From positions 901,755-965,754 of the forward strand of contig NMRA01000001.1 of assembly GCA_002633005.1 (NCBI GenBank): a stretch of DNA of 64,000 bases, written 5' to 3'. Below the pieces are notes generated by a model that did no database searches, was not told the origin of the DNA, and was given only the letters and a program-made list of their open reading frames with translations. The stretch comes from Phoronis australis (taxonomy: Eukaryota > Phoronida > Phoronidae). Positions within the stretch are counted from its first letter, which is position 1, and the number at the start of each line of letters is the position of its first letter. Positions 39,901 through 44,800 of the stretch are shown here, one piece after another. Both the position numbers and the translations under genes were made by a program.

Positions 39901-40691
39901 AACTGATGTTTTTTAGATCTCGTCTTCAGTGTTTATATGAAAAGAAAGATATCAGGAAGACATTATTGATAATATATTTCTTTCCACTAAAATTTACTAA
40001 AAAGACATGTTCGTGTTATGCAAGCTGTGGCAGATTGATTTTCTATATTTAATTATGCAGGTTTTGACTCGGAACTCTTCCCTAAATAGTTTAACAGTTA
40101 GTTACTGCAAAACCTGTTGTCTAAGACGTAGCTTAACGTTGAAATATAAGGTCATTGCCTAAGATTCTGGGGTGGTTTGCATTGTGGCTTGTAGGAAAGG
40201 CTAGCAATGGTTCGAATATGAAATTTACCACATGTGTAGTAATATTTTTTTCTTTTGTTCAATATTTTTAAGGAATGGCATTTGATTAATAATGTTTTAT
40301 TAACAATGACCAAACATTTCTGTCAAGGCTAATAAATCAGAAAACACAAGCAGTGGTATCTGACCTTGCATGCGAAGAAAGAATATGTACTTTCAAATAT
40401 GAGGCCTTGGTCTTATATTTTGGGTTTTTGTAGTAACTTTTAAATGTTTCAAAAATTCTTTTGCCTGTAAAGTGCTGATTTTACAGTACGATGTTATACC
40501 ATTTTTCTGTTGTCATCAGAGGTCTCTGTCTGTTCTAACATAGAGCTGTGTCTCTTTCAGACTCAGCTGATAACGTTAGTCCACAGAATGAGAAGGGTAT
40601 CCGCCGGCTGTCTCTGAAGAGCAAGAAACCATCTGCACCAAAAGTGCCATCAACGCCACCTGACAGTCCTGTTAGTAAGACAAAAAAGTAG
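787..40691 (+). CDS. RALGAPA: RALGAPA gene, Ral GTPase-activating protein subunit alpha (5' part off the window)
   Basis: This is the catalytic subunit of RalGAP. With RALGAPB it stimulates GTP hydrolysis by RalA and RalB in the cytoplasm, downstream of Akt and insulin signalling (family knowledge). Thirty-five exons are listed separately below. Their junction phases agree at every step and the total coding length is divisible by three. Translated exons align in order with human RALGAPA1/2 from PLFM in the first exon to the Rap/Ran-GAP domain (about residues 1487-1715 of the visible part), with the catalytic Asn in [11 protein letters not shown]. The 5' exons lie beyond the left edge. Vertebrates have two paralogues; with one copy seen here I use the collective symbol. 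Confidence in identity is very high, and in exact exon borders high. Alternative isoforms are likely in the phase-1 linker. Confidence 0.97.
1434..1583 (+). CDS. RALGAPA: RALGAPA exon 2 of window (50 codons)
   Basis: Acceptor ttttag, donor gtaaga, phase 0-0. It encodes [12 protein letters not shown], then [12 protein letters not shown] and [10 protein letters not shown]. The last part corresponds to human IRAGTQAVLQ and starts the helical block that runs on through the next four exons. Confidence 0.93.
1729..1868 (+). CDS. RALGAPA: RALGAPA exon 3 of window
   Basis: Strong pyrimidine tract and ccaaag acceptor; donor gtgagt splits a Trp codon (TG|G). The reading [13 protein letters not shown]...[13 protein letters not shown] matches human VFIINSSNIFLLE...CKRILNIYRYMVV, a well conserved helical repeat region. 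Confidence 0.96.
2327..2438 (+). CDS. RALGAPA: RALGAPA exon 4 of window
   Basis: Phase 2-0; acceptor ctgcag, donor gtaata. [16 protein letters not shown] and [10 protein letters not shown] align with human EQMLLVLLRVTESVLK and AGRLAGPLFQ. Confidence 0.96.
3904..4026 (+). CDS. RALGAPA: RALGAPA exon 5 of window (41 codons)
   Basis: Phase 0-0; acceptor tttcag, donor gtgagt. [20 protein letters not shown] and [19 protein letters not shown] are nearly identical to the human proteins, making this one of the most conserved exons outside the catalytic domain. Confidence 0.97.
4830..4962 (+). CDS. RALGAPA: RALGAPA exon 6 of window
   Basis: Phase 0-1; acceptor tctacag, donor gtgcgt. [20 protein letters not shown] aligns with human [20 protein letters not shown]. 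A basic run, QKEKRRRAQ, ends the folded region and opens the linker. The exon starts a long series of phase-1 introns. Confidence 0.96.
5540..5692 (+). CDS. RALGAPA: RALGAPA exon 7 of window, linker
   Basis: Phase 1-1, 153 nt. The motif LSHGWSRF matches human FSRGWSRD, which anchors the frame. The remainder is Ser/Asn-rich and poorly conserved. The donor gtttgc is weak, so an alternative donor is possible. Confidence 0.87.
6326..6466 (+). CDS. RALGAPA: RALGAPA exon 8 of window, linker with Akt-type site
   Basis: Phase 1-1, 141 nt; acceptor tttcag, donor gtaagc. It contains [20 protein letters not shown] fits the Akt consensus RxRxxS/T and sits where human RALGAPA1 has RQRSAT. It is followed by a Ser-rich stretch, [17 protein letters not shown]. 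Likely a phosphorylation-controlled linker (inference). Confidence 0.9.
7042..7113 (+). CDS. RALGAPA: RALGAPA exon 9 of window, linker (24 codons)
   Basis: Phase 1-1, 72 nt; acceptor acaacag, donor gtatgt. It encodes [19 protein letters not shown]. It has no clear human counterpart. Phase and splice signals fit, so it is probably real and may be skipped. Confidence 0.75.
7140..7245 (-). repeat. tRNA-derived SINE fragment
   Basis: The reverse strand reads like a tRNA head: an A-box-like GTGACTCAGTGGGTTGAG followed about 35 nt later by a B-box-like CATTCAAATCTC. It starts near GGAGGCAGTG at the right edge. The cloverleaf is degenerate, so this is a SINE head and not a functional tRNA. Confidence 0.5.
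7425..7583 (+). CDS. RALGAPA: RALGAPA exon 10 of window, linker
   Basis: Phase 1-1, 159 nt. [19 protein letters not shown] matches human SAEEQEVASLTTL. The acceptor is ctctag before ACACC; another AG 9 nt downstream (cttag before GAAGG) keeps the same frame, so a 3-codon variant start is possible. The donor gtttgt is weak. Confidence 0.86.
8770..9324 (+). CDS. RALGAPA: RALGAPA exon 11 of window, large Ser-rich and acidic exon (185 codons)
   Basis: The largest exon, phase 1-1, 555 nt; acceptor cttttag, donor gtattt. The first two thirds are Ser/Thr/Pro-rich, with [11 protein letters not shown] resembling human PSEWTSPAS. It then carries a highly acidic run ([10 protein letters not shown], near 9192-9222) and a Leu-rich helix ([15 protein letters not shown]). 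Probably disordered; the acidic tract is not in the human proteins as I recall them. Confidence 0.88.
9746..9841 (+). CDS. RALGAPA: RALGAPA exon 12 of window, linker (32 codons)
   Basis: Phase 1-1, 96 nt; acceptor tctatag, donor gtaaat. It encodes [19 protein letters not shown] and a short Asn/Ser-rich end. No clear human match was seen. Phase and open frame support it. Confidence 0.75.
10659..10829 (+). CDS. RALGAPA: RALGAPA exon 13 of window, linker
   Basis: Phase 1-1, 171 nt; acceptor cttccag, donor gtaagt. [20 protein letters not shown] matches human SRSQTPSPSTLN, and the acidic remainder ([13 protein letters not shown]) ends the linker. CpG-rich relative to its introns, as are other coding blocks. 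Confidence 0.88.
11308..11519 (+). CDS. RALGAPA: RALGAPA exon 14 of window, start of central conserved region
   Basis: Phase 1-0; acceptor ctttcag, donor gtatgt. [20 protein letters not shown] and [11 protein letters not shown] match human [20 protein letters not shown] and MLGILGDVNSI. The folded central helical region begins here. Confidence 0.97.
11868..11941 (+). repeat. 27-bp direct repeat, two copies
   Basis: ACAATAGAAATTATAGAACA plus CATTGCA occurs at 11868-11894 and again at 11915-11941, period 47. It lies about 65 bp upstream of the exon 15 acceptor. Confidence 0.9.
12005..12103 (+). CDS. RALGAPA: RALGAPA exon 15 of window (33 codons)
   Basis: Phase 0-0; acceptor ttgcag, donor gtgagt. 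[15 protein letters not shown] and [14 protein letters not shown] match human IRDNLGISTDNLTSP and LIPPLRILTPWLFK. Confidence 0.96.
12680..12967 (+). CDS. RALGAPA: RALGAPA exon 16 of window (96 codons)
   Basis: Phase 0-0, 288 nt; acceptor ccccag, donor gtgtga (position +3 unusual but acceptable). [40 protein letters not shown] and [12 protein letters not shown] align along their length with human YKQGKLHAYKLICNTMKRR, CGLLHIDQDIVNTIIKHCS and TMLIMDFIVAAG. Confidence 0.96.
13011..13271. mobile_element. Inverted-arm element with hammerhead-like core
   Basis: The left arm (13011-13063) and right arm (13225-13271) are inverted copies around GCACAAATAAAAAAGTTCAT and TTGAYTGAAC. About 160 bp separates them. 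Just inside the right arm lies CTGATGA (13200-13206), a perfect 5-bp hairpin GTCTA/TAGAC, then GAAAC (13223-13227). This resembles the terminal repeats of retroelements that carry hammerhead motifs, but no full ribozyme fold was found. Confidence 0.55.
13782..13966 (+). CDS. RALGAPA: RALGAPA exon 17 of window
   Basis: Phase 0-2; acceptor ctttag, donor gtatca within an Arg codon (AG|G). [19 protein letters not shown] and KEPSSPAR match human PRVEAQVLLGSLVCFPNLY and DEPSGPAR. Confidence 0.96.
14328..14436 (+). CDS. RALGAPA: RALGAPA exon 18 of window
   Basis: Phase 2-0; acceptor ctctag, donor gtgagt. [17 protein letters not shown] and [13 protein letters not shown] match human CVALCSLGIWICEELVH and IKEALNVICVSLK. 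Confidence 0.97.
15134..15689. mobile_element. Nonautonomous foldback transposon with TTAA target duplication (Kolobok-like)
   Basis: A 556-bp element bounded by TTAA at 15130-15133 and 15690-15693. Ends begin GGTTATCTTAAGGAC and, in reverse, GGTTATGTAGGAC. The arms are inverted copies about 200 bp long (CTTTCTCC and TTTCTTGCACATGAAAATT blocks) around a loop of about 160 bp. TTAA targets occur in piggyBac and Kolobok; the GG start favours Kolobok. It has no transposase. Confidence 0.75.
16760..16870 (+). CDS. RALGAPA: RALGAPA exon 19 of window (37 codons)
   Basis: Phase 0-0; acceptor attacag, donor gtaagt. [17 protein letters not shown] and PDLPKKIID match human FTNKTVAHVACNMLHML and PDSPLKIIQ. 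Confidence 0.96.
17225..18557. mobile_element. Longer TTAA-flanked transposon of the same family
   Basis: A 1333-bp segment between TTAA at 17221-17224 and 18558-18561. Inverted ends are GGTTATCTCAAACCTTATT and, in reverse, GGATATCTCAAACCTTATT. Internally it shares about 100 bp with the 15.1-kb element (ATAGCAAAATAAC, TTTTTTAAATGAAAA, ACTGTTAGGAATTT). No convincing transposase frame was seen, so it is nonautonomous or decayed. Confidence 0.7.
19059..19127 (+). CDS. RALGAPA: RALGAPA exon 20 of window (23 codons)
   Basis: Phase 0-0, 69 nt; acceptor ttgcag, donor gtatga. [20 protein letters not shown] matches human ILIATITHLLPSTEASSYE. Confidence 0.95.
19268..19355. repeat. Dispersed repeat, inverted relative to 24951-25040
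   Basis: CAAGACAAAAGTAATCCGAC and the following GCTAATTCTGTTACCAGC are matched in reverse complement near 24951-25040 (GCTAACAGAATTAACCGTG, CTGATTACTTTGTACTTTTG). Probably two diverged insertions of one family in separate introns. Confidence 0.6.
19728..19835 (+). CDS. RALGAPA: RALGAPA exon 21 of window (36 codons)
   Basis: Phase 0-0, 108 nt; acceptor cgtcag, donor gtgagt. [17 protein letters not shown] matches human LVVSLLLCLLDWIMALP. The 3' two thirds of this exon and its donor are duplicated in the next intron (see 19864-19960). Confidence 0.96.
19864..19960 (+). pseudogene. RALGAPA: Decayed partial tandem duplicate of RALGAPA exon 21
   Basis: It repeats 19751-19855 at about 113 bp spacing, including exon sequence, the donor region and the intronic gtcagtaact. 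About 8 nt are lost after GTCCCA, which shifts the frame to a TGA. One G of the donor is also gone (ttcaggtgtttt instead of ttcagggtgagt). It cannot serve as an in-frame copy of the exon. Enough identity remains to suggest a fairly recent event. Confidence 0.85.
20397..20648 (+). CDS. RALGAPA: RALGAPA exon 22 of window (84 codons)
   Basis: Phase 0-0, 252 nt; acceptor acccag, donor gtgagt inside what reads on as open frame. [19 protein letters not shown] and the Ser/Pro-rich [14 protein letters not shown] are linker-like. IKLAAQA at the end joins [10 protein letters not shown] of the next exon, as in human ISIAARTVITHLVNHLG, which fixes the donor. Confidence 0.93.
21033..21930 (+). repeat. Tandem CCTAGTGGC repeat array
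   Basis: Units of about 400-446 bp start at ATCTCCTAAA near 21033, 21432 and 21878. Each carries GTGGC blocks (CTCCTAGTGGCAGTTTTT near 21394 and 21852; CACCTAGTGGCCATTTT near 21289 and 21688) and CCTCTGTATCTTCA near 21178 and 21576. About 2.2 units lie in the intron before exon 23. The same family recurs at 32985-33600. Confidence 0.8.
22100..22170 (+). repeat. Possible tRNA-like SINE remnant
   Basis: TTTAGCTCTGCCAGAAAAAC resembles a tRNA 5' part with A box, and GTGAATTTGAATCCTGAC a B box. Degenerate and short. Confidence 0.3.
22269..22472 (+). CDS. RALGAPA: RALGAPA exon 23 of window (68 codons)
   Basis: Phase 0-0, 204 nt; acceptor atttag, donor gtaagt. [14 protein letters not shown] and [20 protein letters not shown] match human VITHLVNHLGHYPM and [20 protein letters not shown]. 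Confidence 0.97.
23120..23267 (+). CDS. RALGAPA: RALGAPA exon 24 of window
   Basis: Phase 0-1; acceptor tttcag, donor gtgagt. [20 protein letters not shown] matches human [20 protein letters not shown], one of the best conserved motifs of the family. Confidence 0.97.
23971..23994 (+). CDS. RALGAPA: Candidate 24-nt RALGAPA microexon
   Basis: Exactly 24 nt lie between a strong acceptor (atccttgcag) and a strong donor (gtaaga). Both neighbouring exons meet in phase 1, and this exon is phase 1-1 with no stop, adding eight residues read as VWLDKLRR. It is not needed for frame, so it may be alternatively included. Human RALGAPA proteins have extra sequence at this point, but I see no clear match. 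The support is splice signals and phase only. Confidence 0.6.
24106..24155 (+). repeat. Perfect 25-bp tandem duplication
   Basis: Two adjacent identical 25-bp units (24106-24130 and 24131-24155) containing CGATATCTCGTGTGTTTG. Perfect identity indicates a recent event. Confidence 0.95.
24951..25040. repeat. Inverted partner of the repeat at 19268-19355
   Basis: Reverse-complement counterpart of the segment at 19.3 kb, with several substitutions and small indels. No terminal structure was recognised. Confidence 0.55.
26447..26613 (+). CDS. RALGAPA: RALGAPA exon 26 of window
   Basis: Phase 1-0; acceptor ttttgcag, donor gtatgt. It encodes [18 protein letters not shown], a Ser cluster, and YGDDNLKD, which leads directly into [13 protein letters not shown]. 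Human has a similar acidic [20 protein letters not shown] at the junction. Confidence 0.9.
27009..27190 (+). CDS. RALGAPA: RALGAPA exon 27 of window
   Basis: Phase 0-2; acceptor ctttag, donor gtgagt. [13 protein letters not shown] and [10 protein letters not shown] match human [13 protein letters not shown] and LNIPAPQPV. The Glu/Gln-rich end is linker-like. Confidence 0.95.
27533..27712 (+). CDS. RALGAPA: RALGAPA exon 28 of window, lead-in to GAP domain
   Basis: Phase 2-2, 180 nt; acceptor ttttcag, donor gtattg within a Cys codon. [19 protein letters not shown] and [13 protein letters not shown] match human FYYCRLLLSILGMNSWDKR and KLLRELRNLDSRQ. Confidence 0.96.
27975..28195 (+). repeat. 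Diverged tandem repeat, about 110 bp x 2
   Basis: AGAGGTCAAGCGCCAACTTG and AATGTACTCGAC in the first unit are matched by AAAGGTCAAGTGCCAACTTG and AATGTACTCGAC in the second. It lies in the intron before exon 29. Confidence 0.75.
28316..28439 (+). CDS. RALGAPA: RALGAPA exon 29 of window, Rap/Ran-GAP domain
   Basis: Phase 2-0; acceptor ttttag, donor gtatta. [20 protein letters not shown] and [11 protein letters not shown] match human [20 protein letters not shown] and YEDFVAGLGWE. This is the first strand-rich part of the catalytic domain. Confidence 0.98.
29319..29477 (+). CDS. RALGAPA: RALGAPA exon 30 of window, Rap/Ran-GAP domain (53 codons)
   Basis: Phase 0-0; acceptor ctttag, donor gtatga. 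[12 protein letters not shown] and [13 protein letters not shown] match human CGFMGGLQKNKS and [13 protein letters not shown]. Confidence 0.98.
29711..30221. mobile_element. CpG-rich hAT-like element in RALGAPA intron
   Basis: A 511-bp block much richer in CpG than its surroundings. Ends: CAGGTCTTGGAATTTTCC on the left and, in reverse, CAGGGCTTGGAATGACC on the right, an imperfect terminal inverted repeat of hAT type. It holds many CCGCG words and a short frame from ATG at 29956 reading [19 protein letters not shown] before a stop at about 30043, possibly a leftover of a host or transposase exon. A clear 8-bp target duplication was not found, so the exact limits are uncertain. Confidence 0.6.
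30346..30504 (+). CDS. RALGAPA: RALGAPA exon 31 of window, catalytic Asn-thumb exon (53 codons)
   Basis: Phase 0-0; acceptor tttcag, donor gtgggt. [20 protein letters not shown] and [16 protein letters not shown] are almost identical to human. The Asn in HLGNDEV (codon 30361-30363) corresponds to the catalytic Asn thumb of the Rap1GAP family, so the product should be an active GAP. Confidence 0.98.
30652..30779 (+). CDS. RALGAPA: RALGAPA exon 32 of window, Rap/Ran-GAP domain
   Basis: Phase 0-2; acceptor caccag. [13 protein letters not shown] and [12 protein letters not shown] match human [13 protein letters not shown] and [12 protein letters not shown]. The frame stays open past the end. The donor gtatct is chosen because joining TT|C yields RAFFEERAKY, like human QNFYEERARY. 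Confidence 0.93.
31679..31794 (+). CDS. RALGAPA: RALGAPA exon 33 of window, end of Rap/Ran-GAP domain
   Basis: Phase 2-1; acceptor ctgcag, donor gtaagt. [20 protein letters not shown] and [10 protein letters not shown] match human [20 protein letters not shown] and EDFAAQVFSP. Human RALGAPA1 ends soon after this point; here the protein continues. Confidence 0.97.
32985..33600 (+). repeat. Second CCTAGTGGC repeat copy
   Basis: Same family and orientation as the array at 21.0-21.9 kb: CCCCCTAGTGGCAATTTTAT near 33089, CACCTAGTGGCTAGTTTTAC near 33241, CTCCTAGTGGCAGTTTTT near 33397, and a partial second unit after that. Confidence 0.78.
33773..33853 (+). repeat. 38-bp tandem duplication upstream of exon 34
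   Basis: CTTTTGGTTAA...CTTCACCTCTGACATCACTG occurs at 33773-33810 and 33816-33853, period 43. Each copy ends its first third with an AG (atctag, actgcag), giving extra potential acceptors 20-80 bp before the real one. Use of the ctgcag would add 41 nt and break the frame. Confidence 0.9.
33874..34008 (+). CDS. RALGAPA: RALGAPA exon 34 of window, C-terminal tail (45 codons)
   Basis: Phase 1-1, 135 nt; acceptor gttttag, donor gtcagt. It encodes [20 protein letters not shown] and a Lys/Gln/Glu-rich helix likely to form a short coiled coil. No human counterpart is recalled. The phase fit and a compositional contrast with the introns support it. A 38-bp tandem duplication (33773-33853) lies just upstream. 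Confidence 0.85.
36232..36330 (-). repeat. tRNA-derived SINE head
   Basis: The reverse strand reads CAGTTGCGTACTAGTCAGG (A-box-like) and then AAGTTCAAATCCTGTG (B-box-like) at tRNA spacing. Its 5' end abuts the acceptor of the candidate exon at 36344. Confidence 0.45.
36344..36425 (+). CDS. RALGAPA: Candidate alternative RALGAPA exon
   Basis: A GC-rich 82-nt patch lies between a pyrimidine-rich acceptor (ttttttcgtcacgcag) and a gtatta donor. Entered in phase 1 it reads [19 protein letters not shown] and ends in phase 2. Joined to the terminal exon it would stop after three codons, giving a shorter, different C-terminus. It is not part of the main chain and could be chance. Confidence 0.3.
38335..38780 (+). 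repeat. Dispersed repeat, about 450 bp (copy A)
   Basis: Shares ordered blocks with 40965-41375: AAAATGTCCAAAT, a TATGAATGTACTTTTC block, ACTAAAAAAAAACAGGATG, and GGTCAAAAATCAAATTCTAC. About 70-80% alike by eye. A weaker third copy is near 39780-40060 and a fourth near 35920-36190. Confidence 0.65.
40561..40691 (+). CDS. RALGAPA: RALGAPA terminal coding exon
   Basis: Phase 1 in; strong acceptor ctctttcag; TAG at 40689-40691. It encodes a basic Ser/Pro tail ([28 protein letters not shown]). RRLSLK resembles a basophilic kinase site. It follows a 6.5-kb intron. With exon 34 the whole chain stays in frame to this stop. Confidence 0.85.
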
Positions 40692-41812
40692 TGGTGGTGG
40701 TTGTCAAAAGGTAGTGCTTGCCTTTGATTGGAAGTGGTTTAAAAGATGATCAAAAGGTGGAGCCACCTGGAGCTGTTGTGGCTCCAAGAATACCTGAAGA
40801 AGGATGATGTTTGTTTCGTCAAATGATTTTTGATATACAAAGAACATCTAACCTTGTAGGGCATAGATTTGCTGCTGATCCAAAAGTTTTAACTGTAGAC
40901 ACATGCTAGTTGCACACAGGTCACAGTTTTTGTTTAAACTTAAAAACCAAGTAGTGTCCAAGAAAAATGTCCAAATTGGGCTTACTTCGGAACATCATAT
41001 CCCAGTAATGGCTGATGGGTTCATTTGATACTTTCACATACTATGCTTTGTGCACTGTTTTCCCAAATTCTTTTGGGAATTGTTATTAAAAATGTTGCCG
41101 TTTTGCATAAGGGGCTTTCAAAAATAGGACTGTAATGATTTTCACGAAAGGAAATCGTATTTTAGAAAACTGTAGCAAAGTTTTTAAGATCTTATCTTGA
41201 ACATTTATTTAATATAAAACTTGTTGTTTTGCTATCAATGTATCTTTCTTTTTTGCTAAATTCTCCTAAAAGGACATGGTCACATGACCCAATTAATGGC
41301 AGATTAGTAAGGTCAAAAATCAAATTATACAGGCTTTCTTCTTTCACAGTTAAAATCTACAATTGTGTTGACATTTGGCTAAATAGGCAAACTCGTCAGT
41401 AAGGTTTTAGGTAATCTTAAAAATTTAAATTAATTCTTTTTTGATTTGTCCGTTTTTGTAATATCTTAGCTTGAGGTATTTTTTGTGTGTTCTGGTCGTG
41501 TTCGGATCTTCACTAATACCAGACTACACTTCTTGTTAATGAATAACAGTTAATTAATTGCTAAACTAACAAGTTGGTGAAATCTCTTCATTAGTCGCTT
41601 TCCCATTTGAAGCGAAACTTAGCTTTTACCATGTTTTCGGTAAGTGGGAAAGGTTAACTCCACTGAGTCTGCAAGCGAAACTTGGATGTTGTGTGAACAC
41701 TAATAAAAGGCTTCATTATGGGTAGAGCATCGATATATGATCATGCGAGACTCACAAAACGTGTTCTTTTGTAACATAGCCCACGTTCTCTCAAAAAATG
41801 GACCTAAATAAA
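40692..41812 (+). other. RALGAPA: Probable RALGAPA 3' UTR and polyadenylation signals
   Basis: Candidate signals are ATTAAA at 41085-41090 and AATAAA at 41702-41707 and 41807-41812. A dispersed repeat copy occupies about 40965-41375, so a long transcript would carry it in its 3' UTR. The true end cannot be told from sequence. Confidence 0.4.
40965..41375 (+). repeat. Dispersed repeat, about 450 bp (copy B)
   Basis: Counterpart of 38335-38780 in the same orientation, just after the RALGAPA stop: AAAATGTCCAAATTGGGC, CTCCTAAAAGGACATGGTC, GGTCAAAAATCAAATTATAC. Confidence 0.65.
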
Positions 41813-44800
41813 TGAAGGAAATCATATCTGATGACGAGTGATACTGATCATTTTTATAAACACTAGTAAATGGCAGGCAAACAGTTTCCAGTTAGCCTCG
41901 AACCCACTTCTCCGAATATTTGTTTTGGCGAAGCTTCTGTATGAAATCAAAGTTCCCTTATGGGAAAGCGACCTCAGGCAAGCTTGTTATACTTACAAGA
42001 CCTCTTTTCAATTTGCCATTAAAATTAAGAAACTCCTGGAATTGACCCTGAGCTAACCACAGTGTCTTGGTACAGAAATATAGCAACTAATCTCCCTCCA
42101 GTGCGGAGGTGTGCATGCACTGTATTTATGGAAGCAAAGCATTGCCCTTTATGTCCTCACTCGGGCCAGTGCGATGCCTCACATGGAGTGCTTTTGTCTG
42201 TTCAGCCGGACACCACTTGCCATGAGCAGAGATGTAGTGTCTGTAAAGGGGAAGAGTTTATTAGAATTCAGAAATTAAGCATTTATTTTACACATTTTCC
42301 TTAAGTTATTGACAGCTTGCAAAAGTGTTAGGACAAGGTTAGAGGAGTATTCATTTATATGGTAAATCTTCATTGATCATTTTTACCTGAGGACTGACAT
42401 AGTTTTCTTGGAGGGGGCATGGTCTCACCTGGCATATATTTATCCCTTATTTGTGGCCTGGGACAGCCACTAATCCAAAGGTCGATAAGGTCGTCCAGAT
42501 CTCCCTCCCTCAGGACAAGCCACATATTAGTACAGTTTTGGAAGAATGTAAAGAGCTCCCTGTGTCTACCAAACTTCTCAGACCCCTTTGATTGTGAGCC
42601 TGGATCCACTCGTGTGCTACACAACCTGGATGTAGAATGTCTGATACAAGCACACTTGAGAAGTTGCCAAATTTGATTTTGGCAACTTATGTGTAATATG
42701 TGATGAATTTTAACAGGAATACCATAAAATCTGACAATTAAAGACTCAATATGGCAGGCTAGGGCAATTTTATTTTTTATCTTCTATTAATTTAGAAGCA
42801 ACACCAAACAAATGCTTTTGTCATTTTTAAAGTATTTATTATAGTATAGCTACCCTCAAACAATGTAACGAGAAATTATGAGCATCCACCTGTGTTACTT
42901 ACTACCTTAGAAAAGTGAACAAAGCATTTATTTTTGTCCCAAATTGTTAAGATCTTACCGGTATTCAATTGTTATGGTAAATGCGAGTGTTCTTGGTTCA
43001 CTGTACTTCTAAGTACAGTAGATATTTTAGTTGTCCTTGTACTGGTGTTTGAGGCAGACCGAAAATATGAGAAGCGATTGTTGTCCTGAGGTATAAGTAA
43101 GATCGGTTGTAGTGTGGTGTACAGGCGAAATAGTTTGGCTATATCACAGGGAACTATAGAGGTCACAATGTTGGATGAGTCGTAAGGTTTTTAGGGAGAT
43201 TTTATGGGAGGTTCTGTGGTATTTGTTCTCACTGTCGGGCACAAAAATACAATGGTATGCCATTGTGTTAACCTCTACCAAGGGGAGGGAGACTTTCATT
43301 GGTATTTAGTCACCTCAGCCGAGACGACCATTATTGCAGAATCGGGAATAAGACGCAACTTGGCTGTGACTGAGTGGTCCCACTGTTTTTGCTTGCTTGT
43401 AAGGGAGGGGTGAATTATGTGGAATAGTCCTCCAAACACCCAAAATAATCTGGCAGGTGTGTGACGTTTATCAGTCCTAATGACCCTGTGGTTAAAATGT
43501 TGCGGCAAGGCACTTGGCGTTGCTGTGTGCAATTGTAATTTTAAATTGATTGTGCCTGTGCAGGAATAGGAATTTTACAGTCGTATGAACGTAGTTAATT
43601 GCTAAGCACCGCGTTTGTAAGGAATACGCTTAAGAAAATCACCTTGTCGCACTCTGTGGTGCTCGCTGCCGGCTATAATTATGCTGTCTGTGGATGATTT
43701 TCGGAAACGAAATCTGCATGCGTATTGATGTGGGTCCCTCATACTTAAATTCCTCTCAGGAAATTACCTGCATGTTAGTCGATGTCTTATCTAGTAAGTA
43801 CTCGTGCGTTGGTCGCACCATCATTGATGGAGCACGTGCCATTAGGGGGCAATCAGTGTCGGTGTTCTGTAAAAATGCGGGTGCTCTGTTGTATTGCTAC
43901 CTACATACGTATTTCTCACAGTGAAAGTAGTCGCATTGTGACTTCTATAAATATTAAAAGTCTTGTTTTCACAAGGTGTTCGTTCGAGAAATTGGAAATT
44001 GATGGTTAGGTACTATGAATAAAGATGACGATGACTGCATTTCTGTTAGTTTAGGAAATGATGAAAAAGGATTGAAAGAGTGCGATTTCTTTTAACGAGC
44101 ATTTGATGCTCAGAATAGAATAGGCCTTTTTGTTAAGTATAGTTGTGACTTAACGTCGAACGTTACTAAGATGGTTGTAAAGTGTTTCTGTTGAGGAAAC
44201 TAAAAATTTGCAATATGGTATTGCTTATTACAAGTGTGCACTCGCCTGTTCAGATGCCTTATGTTGGCACTGACTGGGTAATGTTGAAGAAAATACTTGG
44301 TTTTCTTTTTGGTCAAGTTCAGTTCGGTAGCTCAGAAGCCGCTGTTTTTGTTCTGCATTTGTGGTATTTGTAAAGTTGTGGAAACGGCAACGCCGTCTTT
44401 TTCACTTATGCCAACTCCTGCGCCATCTGTTTGGTAGCTAATACTCGGCTCAAACTATCTTTTTGGCGAAGTTTATAGCGTTCTTGAAGAAGAACAAAGT
44501 TAACCTGTAATCTCTTATGCCTTCACTGAATTGCGAAACTGTGCTCAGAGGAATAAGCTCAACGCGTTATTTGAATCTTGCAGCTTATTTTAATAGTTAA
44601 GCAGTGATTTTACCGGAAACCTCAACGAAAATTTAGCGAACTGTTTAACAGGGTTTGCAATCGCGCGGCTGCTTCGCGCGCTTCCAAAACGACGTTACGT
44701 GCAGCAGTGTTTTGTTTTTGATTTCTTACCGAATGAAAGCGCTTTGGGAGAACTTCTCGATTAGTTATGCTGTGACATTTTCTGTCTATGAAACTTGCTG

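Larger units (their letters stand above)
34009..40560. other. RALGAPA: Long last intron of RALGAPA, repeat-rich
   Basis: 6.55 kb, very CpG-poor. It contains a tRNA-like SINE head (36232-36330), a possible cassette exon (36344-36425) and three members of a dispersed repeat (about 35920-36190, 38335-38780, 39780-40060). In a conserved RALGAPA-INSM block this is a natural place for regulatory elements, but none can be named from sequence. Confidence 0.6.

Noticed and set aside
42370-42676. Open frames of about 85 codons on both strands
   Set aside because: They lie opposite each other with no motif, splice partner or compositional support.
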